Below are positions 1 to 12,524 of a DNA stretch of 64,000 bases, piece after piece. The notes below the pieces were generated by a model. That model did not search any database. It was given only the letters and a program-made list of their open reading frames with translations, and had not been told where the DNA came from. Position numbers and translations under genes: made by a program. Each line of letters opens with the position of its first letter. The first letter of the stretch is position 1. This DNA comes from Cymodocea nodosa (lineage: Eukaryota > Streptophyta > Magnoliopsida > Alismatales > Cymodoceaceae), in the NCBI GenBank assembly GCA_036874045.1, contig CM072342.1, forward strand, positions 6,160,501 through 6,224,500. The letters run 5' to 3'.

Positions 1-184
1 GATTGCAATTTTTATAAAAATAATGACAACCATATGTTGTTATGACATATATAAAAATGTTATCTTTTAAGGTTAATACAAATCTGACAAGATGTTACAT
101 TATTGCCATTTACACTAGGAAGTATCAGGCTATGGAATATAACATTATGATGTTCTGATCATGGTTGTTTAATATTGAACTCAG

Positions 185-3100
185 GTACCTTTGACATTGT
201 TTGGAGGAATGGGAAATTATGCCACTGCTCTCTTTGTTGCTGCCTCAAGTGCCAATAAGATTGAGAAAGTTGAAGCTGAGGTTTTAGAAATTGTTGAGAA
301 TTCAAAGAAAAATTCTGATATTTCTGAATTCCTGAAAGATTTGTCCACCCCAAGGAAGACAAGGGTAAAATACGTGCAGGACATGTGTGCTAAATCTGGG
401 TACTCAGATATCACCAAGAATTTCATGTGTAAGCATTTCATACTTCAATGTTTGAATGTCTTCATTGCTGTGGGTATGTTGCTTCTGCATGACTATATGG
501 ATGCTTATACTTGAATCTATAGTGCAGTGGCTAAAAATCTTGGTTCAATATATGAGTCAGTTTATATCATTAACTTATGACTAAGCATCTTCAGATTGCC
601 AACTCCATTCCCATAATCATGGAAGGTGGATAGCAAGGAGAGAGAGGAAGTGGAAAAGGAGAAGTGAGGCATGATAAGGGGAGTGGGAGGATGCAGACTC
701 AAAAATGGTGAGGTAATAACCAACATCTGAGGTGCTCTTTGGGGCACATGGTGGTCGTGTGTAGAGATATTGTGATATGCAGAATATGCAAGGGTGAGTG
801 GCATAGAGGTTGAACAAACTCATAGAGAAGGAATGTTGGGAGATTGCAGGGAAGGATATCCTCAATGGGGTACTTGCATAATGATGAGAGATCATGGAGC
901 CTTGGAGATTACCAAGGAGAGATGAATATTTCACTGGTGGAGATTGGTTGGTTCCTTAAATATCATCAAAACTATGGGTAGGACAATCTTTAGTTCATAG
1001 CACTGCAGATTTCTTGATTGCTTCAATTAGGAGTTGTTTGAATCATGGGTGGAATGTAAGGATTGTTTTGTAGATTAGGTCTGATGAGGGAGATTTGTTT
1101 TTCAAATTTCCTAATGTCTTATGAAGGGATATTCAAAGGGAGGGTTCTAGTTGGCATAGAAGGCAAGGAAGTGGAATTGAGAGTGGTATGAGAAGACAAC
1201 AACATGGTCGTCTACAGAAGGGATTGAGGTTCGGTGCAATTGATGGTTGTCCTAATAGATTTATATGGGACGATCACATTTCAATCTATCAACTCTTTCA
1301 GTAGATTAACCTAGTTGACTGAAATATGGAGTTCTTTTTTTACTGTCTCAAATAGAATCTATGCATGGCATGATGGCCTTGTAGGTTGGCATTCATTAAT
1401 TACAAAGGAATACAAAGGATCTCCAAAGATGGAGATGGTCTAATAAAATAGATTCTTGGATGGTTGCTAGCAAGGAGTTCAACTTTGATTTGAATTTTTT
1501 GGGGGTGTTTGTACACTTGGAAAATGATGGAAAGGAAAATGAGTGAAAATGATGGAAATGGAAAAGAGTAATTTTAATTTTGACATTTTTCTAACATTTA
1601 TGCAAGTTGTGGAAAATGATGAAATTTAGATGCTTGTGTACATAACAAAAAATGATAGAATTTGAATATGTGTTATACATTTTATCAGCAATTTCCTTTT
1701 ATTCTTAACTTTGTCCTACAATAGAGTTGAATACTCTCTTTACCAACAACGTTTAATGATCATTTCATTTTGAATTATAACATTTTTAAATGTTTTTTTT
1801 GAAAAAGATTTTTAAAACTTGATTCATATAGAAAACGCAAATAGTAGAATTTATAATAAAATCTATAGTTATTATTTTATAAGATAAAATTTGATAAAAA
1901 CTGAAAAAAGGGTGAACTCAGGGAAGGTTGGAAGCACACATTTCTTCTTGCTTAAGCATGACTAGAGTGGCTACTCCAACCCCTTGAAGTCTAGAAATTT
2001 TGGCAAAGAGAAGAAAACGAAAGAGAGATCTCTCTTCTCGTGTAGTCCAATTCCCTAGAAATCAGAGTTATGTTATTATAAATCTAATACATTTACTGTT
2101 ATGTTATTATTAGTAATTAAAAACTAAGACATGTCAATGAAATTTCATTATGTCAGTAGAAACATGGTAAAGAAAATTATCATTTGTTAACAACTTATCA
2201 TGTCAACATATGTTTTGATGACATTTTGACAATTAAAAAAAACCAGTTCATTTGGTGAAATTTTGTTAATATGTTTTGATGTTAATTTTATGGCCACATG
2301 AGCTTGGAATGGAGTGAAAGGGGAAGGAGCTTGTTCCTTATTGTTGGGGATGAGGGATGTGGTGGTGCACAACCAAAGAAGGGGCTTGCATCAAATGATC
2401 TTTGTTAGGTGACAATGGGTGATTCATTAGAAGAAACAAAATTGGATGATTTATAGGATGTTATTTTTGTGAATATTACAAATTTATGGGACTTGCATAA
2501 GGATAATATGAGCTTTTGGATTGAACACATTGTAGTGAAGGCCCAAGAAAGAAAGTCTCTAGATCCCTTTAAATTATGGAATTTATTAAGAGGCTAAGCT
2601 AATACACATTGATGCATGTTTAGTAGAGTTGAGGGGAAGGAACTTCTAGCGAGATGCTCAGAGACACTAAGATATGGTTCACCTCCTAGTTTGGCTCATC
2701 TCAATATATGAATTCAGCAACCCAAAGAAAAAACCATAAGTGGCTTTTCATGAACGAAATGAGGCTTTTCTTGAAATGGATTAAAGATAATGCCACACTA
2801 GATCTACTTGTGGGCTAGTCATTCACTTGGTCTAATTTACAAAAGCAACGTACACTCCCTCAACTAGGCCATGCATTATTGGATGGATGTGATACCAAAT
2901 ACTCTACCACATTCCTTGTACCTATGCAAATATGATACAATACGAAAATGGAATGCATTTTCATACTTATTCCTAAATGTAGGGTCTTTTCTTTTTTATT
3001 TTGTTTAAGTTGTAAATTGATAACTTAATAATGTATTTGTATCTCTCTCTTAACAAATATTGATTACGAAATATTTATGGTCAATCTCTTCCTCTCTTTA

Positions 3101-6100
3101 TAATTAGGTGAAATTGTATCTATGTCATTGTCTTTTTAAGTGATACTCATACCCATGCCACTATCTTTTTAAGTAATGCTTAAAGAGAAATACCTTAGTG
3201 TATGTTACTTGTTGTCAAGTTTTGCTGACGAAAGTAAAATAGGAATTAGTTCTAAATTAGAATTATGGAGAGATACTTTAGAGTTCAAAGGATGTAAATT
3301 GAGTAGATCAAAAATTGAATATATAGGATGAGGTTCAACAAAAATAGAAATAATGATGAAGGCACAATTAGATGGTCATGATATTTGTAAAAATAAGACT
3401 TTTAAATATTTAATATCTATATTAAGTAGTAATGGAGAAACTACAAGAGAGGTTATTCATAGGATTAAAGTAACGTAGATGAAGTGGAGAAATAGTTCTG
3501 AAGTGTTATTTAATAAAATGATACCCTTAAAATTAAAAGAAAAATTCTATGAAACCATTATTCACTTGGCTATACTTTTTGGTTTAGAATTTTGGGTTGT
3601 AAATATGAACATGTGTAAAAAATTGGTGTTGCAAAGATGTGAACACAAATGGATGTGTAGTAATATTATAAGAGACAAGTTTATTAGAAATAGAATAGGA
3701 GTTGCACTAATTGAAAATAAGATAAGAGAAAATCAGTTTAGTATATCCTTAGAAGGTCAAAGGTTGCACCAATTAAGAGAGAAGAATTGATTAATGTAGA
3801 AGAAACCAAAGAAAAAAAAAACCCTAAAATTACTGATTAGAAATTGTAATTATATATAATTGAAAGAAAAAAATTCATGTGTTTGACCCCATGTAGTGGG
3901 ATTATGACATGAGTTGTACTCGTACCCATACCTGTGTTTCCAAATTTAAATATTTGACATATTTGTACCCATATCTGTGTCATTACTTGTACCTATGTTA
4001 GGGAACCTTGGATGGATGAAAGTTGGGAATCACTTTGCATTGTAGGGTTCTGACTAAGGGTCTAGCTTGGTTAGGATCAAATATATTTTCCTTTTAGTTG
4101 ACATGAAGAATCTACCTCAGCAAGCCCTTTCTATATGAAAGTGAGTTGGCTTCACACCAAGAAAGTCATGATAAACTTTTGGGTAGCAAAAGTGGAAGGA
4201 ACAATGGTGGCTAACCATCTTCTTAGAAGTTCAAGAAAGCTTCCTAAGCAACCTTAGATTGGAGTAGATAGGTTGATGAAAAGATGAATAAAAAAAGTGT
4301 TCGCAAGCATTCAATGTATATAGTTGAAGGAGGAATGATCATCAATTTCAGAACTTGAAAGAGAGGGAAGAAAAATATCCAAGGTGAGGGGATGAATATT
4401 TAACGGAGTCAGAAGAGGCACATTGGAGGTAAAAATCTTGAGACTTGCTTAAGGAGGGAGATAACAACAAATTTTTCCATAAATGCACCAATGTCAAAAA
4501 ACAACTAAACAATATCTCAAACATTAAAATTAATAATAAGGTGCTTGAAGGAACCAGCAGGAAAATCAATATTTACAAAGACTTAGACTAGATTTGGTAA
4601 ATATTTTAGATATGTGAGCTTTAATCTAGCTTTTGATGGTTACTTTTGGGAGAGATTCTAGACGTTCGAGAAGCTTGAATGAAGAATCTTATTTGTCAAA
4701 ATCCTTGATTTGTAACCTTTAATATTGAATCTAGTGTTAAAAACAATAATATCTTCAACCAATTTATAAAAATAATTAATTCTTGGGTTTTTACGTTTTT
4801 GAGGAGTTGAGGTTTTTAATGTTCTTTTTTGATTTTCTTGTTCTTGAATATTCTTATCTAATAAGAATCAACCTTATCCTTGTAAATAATGTATTCTTAA
4901 TATATTAAAAATAAGTCCTGATCATAAACATGTATTTAAATTTTAAAACAATTTTGCTAATTTAATTCCAACTGGTAATCTAAAGGCTTAGTTTAATGTT
5001 GCAGAAATCGTAATTATGATTAATTATAAAAGGAAAATGCATAAAATTAATTGTTAAACATTCCAATGTACTAATATTATTTTTTAGAAAGGATGTGTTA
5101 AAGGAATAAGGGTTTGTTACGAGAAGTGCTAGGTTTTGGTATGAGAATCTTGGACAATGAAGGGTTTGTTACGAGAAGTGCTAGGTTTTTGAGGAGTTGA
5201 GGTTTTTAATGTTCTTTTTTGATTTTCTTGTTCTTGAATATTCTTATCTAATAAGAATCAACCTTATCCTTGTAAATAATGTATTCTTAATATATTAAAA
5301 ATAAGTCCTGATCATAAACATGTATTTAAATTTTAAAACAATTTTGCTAATTTAATTCCAACTGGTAATCTAAAGGCTTAGTTTAATGTTGCAGAAATCG
5401 TAATTATGATTAATTATAAAAGGAAAATGCATAAAATTAATTGTTAAACATTCCAATGTACTAATATTATTTTTTAGAAAGGATGTGTTAAAGGAATAAG
5501 GGTTTGTTACGAGAAGTGCTAGGTTTTGGTATGAGAATCTTGGACAATGAAGGGTTTGTTACGAGAAGTGCTAGGTTTTTGAGGAGTTGAGGTTTTTAAT
5601 GTTCTTTTTTGATTTTCTTGTTCTTGAATATTCTTATCTAATAAGAATCAACCTTATCCTTGTAAATAATGTATTCTTAATATATTAAAAATAAGTCCTG
5701 ATCATAAACATGTATTTAAATTTTAAAACAATTTTGCTAATTTAATTCCAACTGGTAATCTAAAGGCTTAGTTTAATGTTGCAGAAATCGTAATTATGAT
5801 TAATTATAAAAGGAAAATGCATAAAATTAATTGTTAAACATTCCAATGTACTAATATTATTTTTTAGAAAGGATGTGTTAAAGGAATAAGGGTTTGTTAC
5901 GAGAAGTGCTAGGTTTTGGTATGAGAATCTTGGACAATGAAGGGTTTGTTACGAGAAGTGCTAGGTTTTTGAGGAGTTGAGGTTTTTAATGTTCTTTTTT
6001 GATTTTCTTGTTCTTGAATATTCTTATCTAATAAGAATCAACCTTATCCTTGTAAATAATGTATTCTTAATATATTAAAAATAAGTCCTGATCATAAACA

Positions 6101-9100
6101 TGTATTTAAATTTTAAAACAATTTTGCTAATTTAATTCCAACTGGTAATCTAAAGGCTTAGTTTAATGTTGCAGAAATCGTAATTATGATTAATTATAAA
6201 AGGAAAATGCATAAAATTAATTGTTAAACATTCCAATGTACTAATATTATTTTTTAGAAAGGATGTGTTAAAGGAATAAGGGTTTGTTACGAGAAGTGCT
6301 AGGTTTTGGTATGAGAATCTTGGACAATGACATTTTTCATAATAAAATGTTAGTTATTTTGTGATAACGTGAACTTCATAAGGATACCCATGTAAAAATC
6401 CAGATGTCAAAAACTTTTAGAAGCTTAAGGGCTCGTATTTTGAACTTTTCAGATTTGAGCTTCTTATAGTTATTTTTGTGCTAGGAAAGGTAAAAGCTCA
6501 AAAGTTTTTCATGAATTTGGCATTTGATAAAGCTTTTGAACTTCCCTGCAAGAAGCTCACATTCAAAAGTTCTCCAAAATCTTTATTTAACCTAGCCTTA
6601 TTTAAGAAATAGGTGGTTGAAGATTGAAATGGCAGTCATGCATGCTTCCTCATTCAAGGAGGTGCAAGAAACTTTAATATGAATGATAGAGTTGGATGAG
6701 GTAAAAGAAGCAGTCTTCAAGATGACTAGTGACAAATTGCTTGGTATGGATGGCATTCCTCCTTTGTTTTTCTAGGGTTTCTTTGATCTTATTAAATGGG
6801 ATTTAATAGATTTGGTGACAGTTGTGGGAACAGAATTGCACTTCAGATGTAGTTGATAGCCCATTCATTTTCCATGTTCCCAATAAGTTGGGGGTGGAAG
6901 ACTAGATTTTTGATCAATCATTCTAATGAATGCCTATATGAAGATTGCTACTAATATCTTTACCAATCATCTCTTTTTTGGGTAGTGAAAAAGCTTATCC
7001 ACCCCTTACAAATTATGTTTTTACTTGGGAGGTCTTTGATGGATAATCTTATGTCGTTTTCAAAACCAAAGTGGTCATTAAACCTATTTTATGTTGGTTC
7101 TGGTTATTCAGTCATGATTGGATTGTTGTTGATGTCAGTATGGCATGAACATTTTAGAGATTTAGAAAAATCGAATTGAAGGGCCTTATGCTCCTACTTG
7201 GTGATTCAACAGGTTGAACTAATTTTATTTAATGTATAACCTATGAAATTATAAAAATATTAACTAAAATCATTACTAATATAAATTATAAATGCTATAA
7301 AATGAGTATAAGATATGTTTAAACAATTTAATTAACTATTAAAATACTAATCACTCAAGCATGCCTTTGTTGGGATGAAATAACATAGATGTTAGGGGGT
7401 AGAGAGAGTTGAAAATAGAATTTCAGCCATTGTCATTGTCACCGATAGTGGAAATTGCTAAATGCTATTATTGATGGAGATGTTAAAATGCATGGTAATG
7501 GGTGAAGAGATTGAATAATTGTCTTAGGGTTTTAAGGCCAAGGCATAGATTTTTCTTTGTTGAGCTTATCTCATTGGTTGAGCTGGTGGTTGGATCACAG
7601 TTGAGCAGACTGGTTGAACTCTAATTCCAAGCAGTTTGCACCAGTTTACTTTAGTTGTCAATTTTTTTTACTGATTCAACCGTCTTGGGAGTGGTTGACC
7701 AGTTCAATCAATCAGTTTGGTTTTTAAATCACCACGTTGTATCATCTTAAGGGCTTCTCACAGAATATGTTGGTTTATGGAGGGTAGGAATTATTTACAA
7801 AATTGACTTCCATGAGGATTTTGATAATATTATTTATTTTAAGAACTTTCAAGATTCCTTCCGGGTTAAAGATAAATTTTCACAAGTGCTCACCAATTGG
7901 ACCACTTATGGTGGTGTTTGGTTGAGCCTAGGTTTTGAACTGTTTTTTCTGTGAAATGCCTATACTATCCCTCCCTTGTTATGTGTGTGTGTATGTTATA
8001 TTTTATATTGCATATGTTTATTTGTGTAATATAATACATATTATAATATATTAAAATGAATTGTAATAAATTATAATATATTACATATAAACTGCAGTTT
8101 ACGTGAAATGTTGATTTTTTTTTTATGAATTTTGGATATTGCTTAGTTTTTTAAAGAAAGGTATTAAGCAGATATAAAAATGAGATTACCCAATTTAAAA
8201 ATAAATAATCGATTTAAGGTAGATGGATGACAAAACTTGTGAATAAGTAGAGGATTGGTTGAAATTGTATTTGGAAATAGGGGGTTGGATTCTTCTTCTG
8301 AAGGGCATTCTTGGCATCAGCGTGACGTTTTACATGTCTTCCTTCCCACTTCTTGTGGTTGTTATCCAAGGGTTAGAATGACAGTTCAGAGGTGGCTTTG
8401 AAAGGGTAATAAACCAGACACTATGGGATTTTGGCTTATTAAATAAAAATGGGAGGAGGCTTATCTTCCATTTAGTCAGGCTTGCCTTGGCTTGCAATCT
8501 TTAGCAGCTTTCTACGAGGTACTGCTGTTGAAGTGGATTGTGGTGGTGGAAAAAGGGTAATAAACCAGTCACTATGGGATTATGCCTTATTATATGGGAG
8601 GAGATTTGCCTTCCATTTAATCAGGGTGGTCTTGACTTACAATTATTAGCAGCTTTCTACAAGGCGCTACTGTTGAAGAGGGTTGTGATGGTGGAATAAT
8701 GAATGCTCTCTGGTCCTCTTTTAGCCAACATAAATATGGTGACAGGCCTTCAATCTGGGAGTCACTGCTATAGCCCAAACACCATATGCATGGTATTTTC
8801 TTTCGTGTCTTCACTCCTTATTCTTTAGGAATCTCTCAAAAAAGTTGGGCGTTGGTGCTAAGGATGCTTTTATGGCTGGATTGTTAGATTGTGAAAGAAA
8901 GCTTGGAGTTATTCCTAGGCAACTCTCTTTCTGGCCCCCAATCTGCAATCCACTTCAAGAGATGGGTTCCTACAATGCTGAAAATGGTTGGACATGGAAT
9001 CTAGGTTTTAGGAGAAGACTCAAGGATGATGAAATCAATAGATTACAGGTTTCCTTGCTGTTGAAGCTGGAAGTTGCTCCTAGCTACGTGGCAAGCTCAG

Positions 9101-12100
9101 ACAAGCCATTCTGGATGCTTGAAAAGAGTGGTCAGTTTTCAGTTGCCTATGACTACAGAGGCTTGAGGGTTGACCATTCGACTTGGGAACCCTACAGGCT
9201 GGTTTGGAAGTGTAGATCATGCAGGTGATTTCCTTGCTATTGAAGCTGGATTCCTACTCCTGTGGTATGCCCAGACAAGCAATTCTGGATGCTTGATAAG
9301 ATAGGTCAGTTGTCAGTTGCCTATGGTTACAGAGGCTTGAGGGTTGAACATTCTACTTTGGAATCCTACAGGCTGATGTGGAAGTGTAGGTCATCGTTGA
9401 AGATTAGAGCATCCATGTGGCTACCAGTAGATGGTAGGCTTGTTTTCAAGAAATACAGAAAGAAGTAAATGAGATCTTTCCATGGGCATTGCATGCAGCT
9501 TATGCAAGGGGGATGAGAAAAGTGGTGACCATCTCTTTTTGCTTGCCCTGTGAGTGCATATATCTGGAGGAGTCTTCTGCTATAAGCAATTTGAGGTGCA
9601 TCAAACTTCTCAAATAAGGCTGAATTCCATCGGGAGGTACATTTTCTAGTTAAGGGCAAGATGACTACAACAAAATTGAAAGATGTTCTCATTTATGCTA
9701 TCTGTTGGGCAGTGTGGCATAATTGCATCCTGATTGTTTTCAAATCAGGTTGTTGCACAGATGTAATTGCCGAAATGGAAAAGTTGTGAGAATTATGTGA
9801 AGTTCTTTTAATCAGTTTTTATGTAATTCTCCTATTGTGTTTTGGTAAGTCTCTTTATTTTTCCTGGATCTATCTCATTGGCTTATTCAATTAATGAGAT
9901 TCGCCCTTCTCTTGTTCTTCAAAAAAGCATATCATTAACTTGCCAAAAAACTGCTTATTCTTTGTTAGATAAACCATTGACGAGGTGCAACATGCTTGCT
10001 TACACAGCTTTTGGTTTGGTTGCCCTATGGCCAAGTGTCCTTAGTGGAATGAGTGTGCCTTGTCTCCTTGTTCTTGAATTGGAGTTACCTAATTACCTAG
10101 CCCCATGCATTGAGAACTTGGCATTCTCTTATCTCAACGATTACCTTTTTAACTAATTATGATACTTTCTTTCAAAAACATTAGACTAGTATCTGATGAT
10201 TGTTGTCGCCATATTGACTTATTTTAATCATATTGAATTTGGGTGTTTGAAATATTTTATCATGGTTCATTAATAAATAAGCAATTGTTTCTTCTATTAT
10301 TTCCAGGTTTGATTTGTGTGGCTTGCTATTGATTAACAAGTCAACATACATTTGGTATTGTCTGATTATTTAATGGTATAAACTAAAACTACGTTCCAAA
10401 TATGTTATAAAAATTAAAATGGTGCAAGAATTCTTCTCTCATTACGTCATATAAATATTGATATTATTTGGTATTTTATTATTTCGATGCCTTTGGTGCC
10501 TTGATGTCTTTTAAGAATGTAAGATGAGCCATTTTCAAGTTTACTGGTACAAATTAGCTCTACGAAAGTGTTTATGTTGTGTACTGACAAGACACTGTCA
10601 TTTTTTGTATTCTAATTTTAGAGAATTGTCCATTATTCAATAACTTAGTTAATTTGGTTATATCTTTAGGAGATCAAAGAAGGCAATGGTTAGAAGAGAA
10701 GAATTAATTAATGTAGAAAAAAATAAAAAGAAATAATGAAAAACCTAAAACTATTTAATTGGGAATTGCAAGAAAAGATTTAAATTTATGTAATTTAATT
10801 GAAGATTTAACCATAAATAGAAATACGTGAAAGAGAAAGGTTCATGTGGTTAATCCCACATGATAGGATTATAACTTAGGTTATTGTTGTTGTTGTCCAT
10901 TGCTCAATAACTATCTTGTTAATTGTTTTATGCAGCTTATTACTTCTCATGTGTATCTTTAAGTTCCTTCATACTTTCTCTAATCACTATTTGATTTTAT
11001 GACAATATTTTATAATTTGCAGTATGTCCATATTTGCTTGATATTAAAAGTAGTTAGTACCAAATTTAATTATATATTTTCTTGAATATCATGTTCATTT
11101 GAGATCTGCCTTCTAACTGTCCTTTTCTTTCCATTAGCTGTCCTGGCCGAGTATGGTAGGTTGCGACATGTGGAAAAAATTTCTGAACGGCTTCTTGAAT
11201 TGACTAGAGCATACAAGGGGGAAGTCAAGGTCACTGTGACAACTGTCATTGTGAGTTCTTTTTCTTTTCTACTTTGATTTTATGATGCTTCACTCTTGTA
11301 TTTGCTACTTTGATTTGTCTCGTTGAATGCAATGCTAGTTTCCTTCCCTCTTCTTCAGCCTGTCTCTCAACAAATTTCCTACTGCTTTTTAGCCACTTCC
11401 ACCTGAAGAGGACAAGCTATTGAAGGAGACACTGAATGATATCCTTCCCGGGAAGACCGCAATAATTGAGCAAAAGGTTTTTTTTTTTTTCATTGGATTT
11501 AGTTGTTGAAGTCAACATATTCTCCACATGTTTTAGAATAATATTATTTTACAACACGGATGTGGTGATGAATGTCATAGATACTACTGCAGCTTTGTAT
11601 TTTAAAACACCCTTGCAAATGTATGAAAAAATTAAAACATGGAAATAAAACTGGAAAATATAGATAAAATGAATTTTTTTTACAACTTAATCATTAAAAA
11701 TAAAAAGGAAAAATTTTCTGTTGAAAAGGAAAAGATGAAGCTAACCTACAACATTTAATTGCTTCCATCGATTATTACTTTAACATTTGTGATTGCTTTC
11801 CTCTGCTAAATAAAAACAGTGACACATACTTAGATCTTGTTTAACTTAATGCCATGTATTAGAATGAATCTACTATTGGTAGACCAGATTATATTCACGT
11901 CTATATAAAGAGGTTATGTCCATGGAATTAAACATCAGCATGTGTTGACAAAATTTCACTGATATGTGTTTAATTTTTGACTTATCGAAACAACATTGAA
12001 ATTTTATTGACAAAAGGTTACTTTGTTTACCATATTTTCGTCAACATGACTCTCACATAGAAAATTTACCTAAGAATATCGATTTTTCAACTTGGCCATA

Positions 12101-12524
12101 TCATGGAGGCTGTTTCTCTGTAGGTTGGTCATTTTAAATGTCAAAAAACTGGAGGTTGATTTTATGCAAGCAGAAAAAATTGACCACATGTTCCTCCACA
12201 TCCTGCAAATTGCAGAATTATGCGATCTTAAATTAACTTTGATTGAGTACAAAAATCTCTGGCTTGCCTTTTGGTTTTCTAACTTAAATTTAATATCATA
12301 ATATGAAATTTGCATGGCACCCGCATATACAATGGTTTTTATTTTTCTCAAAACATTCATATTTTGTGTTTCTGCAGATTGATCAAAGTATTCTTGGTGG
12401 AGTCATGGTGGAATTTGATCAGAAGCTTTTTGACGCGTCCATAAGAACAAGGGCTCAGAAGATGGAGAAATTCCTAAGGGAGCCTGGTAACTTCGAGGAG
12501 TTTGTCAACTCCGGAAAGATGTAG
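185..12524 (+). CDS. ATPO: Mitochondrial ATP synthase subunit O (OSCP), 3' part of gene
   Basis: This is the oligomycin-sensitivity-conferring protein of mitochondrial F1Fo ATP synthase, the peripheral-stalk subunit that ties F1 to the stator. Four exons are seen: 185-428, 11138-11250, 11393-11476 and 12378-12524. All junctions are GT-AG, and together they encode the last 195 residues, ending SGKM-stop. The family signature is clear: an N-terminal part reading [17 protein letters not shown], then [21 protein letters not shown] and, near the end, [10 protein letters not shown] and [16 protein letters not shown]. The transit peptide and first exon lie upstream of the window. The exon start at 185 follows an AG acceptor, so no start codon is expected here. 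The 10.7-kb intron (429-11137) is unusually long and packed with transposon debris, yet the flanking exons are intact. Assignment to OSCP is secure; expression cannot be judged. Confidence 0.95.
1495..1620. mobile_element. Possible DNA-transposon end shared with 23260-23350
   Basis: A GGGGGTGTTTGTACACTTGG start followed by GGAAAATGATGGAAAGG-like sequence resembles, in inverted orientation, the stretch near 23260-23350, which ends in ATACACAAACACTCCTTA. The shared motif of a terminal GTGTTTGT and then ATGATGGAA runs is typical of short non-autonomous plant transposons. No paired end was found here, so only family membership is proposed. Confidence 0.35.
3170..3925 (+). mobile_element. RTE-type LINE remnant (reverse transcriptase C-terminus and 3' tail)
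   Basis: Within the OSCP intron, translations in the + direction resemble the C-terminal part of plant RTE-clade LINE reverse transcriptases. Recognisable pieces are a [14 protein letters not shown] stretch near 3300, [11 protein letters not shown] near 3450, and an open segment at 3479-3787 containing [16 protein letters not shown]. The frame is interrupted by stops (for example TAG just before 3479), so it is dead. The end near 3890-3920 has the pattern CCCCATGTAGTGGGATTATGACATGA that is typical of the 3' tails of this group. The clade assignment comes from remembered family patterns, not a search. Confidence 0.65.
4801..6330. repeat. 390-bp tandem array, about 3.9 nearly identical copies
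   Basis: Units begin GAGGAGTTGAGG at 4801, 5191, 5581 and 5971, so the period is exactly 390 bp. I compared the copies line by line and saw no differences, which argues for recent amplification. Each unit is a 360-bp core plus a 30-bp spacer starting AGGGTTTGTTACGAG. That spacer is itself a second copy of a motif about 25 bp before the core end, which suggests how the duplication was seeded. The last unit lacks the spacer. The core is AT-rich and I see no coding sequence in it. Confidence 0.95.
8385..8690. repeat. Tandem duplication of about 155-160 bp inside the LINE remnant
   Basis: Two diverged copies start with the motif AAAGGGTAATAAACCAG, at about 8402 and 8551. Each runs through CACTATGGGATT, a TTCCATTTA motif, and AGCAGCTTTCTAC to a GTGGTGG or GATGGTGG end. 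They differ by scattered substitutions and small indels, so the duplication is old. Confidence 0.8.
9046..9400. repeat. Tandem duplication of about 175 bp in the LINE zf-RVT region
   Basis: The segment about 9046-9222 is repeated at about 9228-9400. Both carry TTCTGGATGCTTGA, then AGAGGCTTGAGGGTTGA and a CCTACAGGCTG block. Read in protein terms, both copies give a SVAYxYRGLRVxHST stretch. The copies have diverged by substitutions, so this is an old duplication within the LINE-derived sequence. Confidence 0.8.
10660..10900 (+). mobile_element. Second RTE-type LINE 3' tail
   Basis: This stretch matches the 3' end of the LINE remnant at 3750-3920. Both carry AGAAGAATTRATTAATGTAGAA, a run of A-rich sequence, then a CCCACATGATAGGATTATAA-type tail. 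Here the tail ends in a short TTG microsatellite (about 10878-10893), a usual end for this LINE class. It is a 5'-truncated insertion. Confidence 0.6.

Larger units (their letters stand above)
4080..9800 (+). mobile_element. Decayed L1-type LINE, interrupted by a 390-bp tandem array
   Basis: Scattered + strand fragments read in the order of a plant L1 LINE ORF2. Near 4447 is [12 protein letters not shown] (usual form EGDNNTKFFH). Near 6680-6830 is a [10 protein letters not shown]...DGIPPLFF reverse-transcriptase stretch. Near 6985-7060 is [19 protein letters not shown]. Near 8700 is a [21 protein letters not shown] linker, and at 8845-9230 a zf-RVT-like tail with [17 protein letters not shown]. 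Many stops and frameshifts make it non-functional. The tandem array at 4801-6330 splits it, and two internal tandem duplications occur at 8385-8690 and 9046-9400. Its orientation is the same as the host OSCP gene. Exact element ends are not visible. Confidence 0.7.

Noticed and set aside
4801..6330. CRISPR-like array
   Set aside because: Units are 390 bp and contiguous with no variable spacers, in a plant intron; this is an ordinary tandem amplification.
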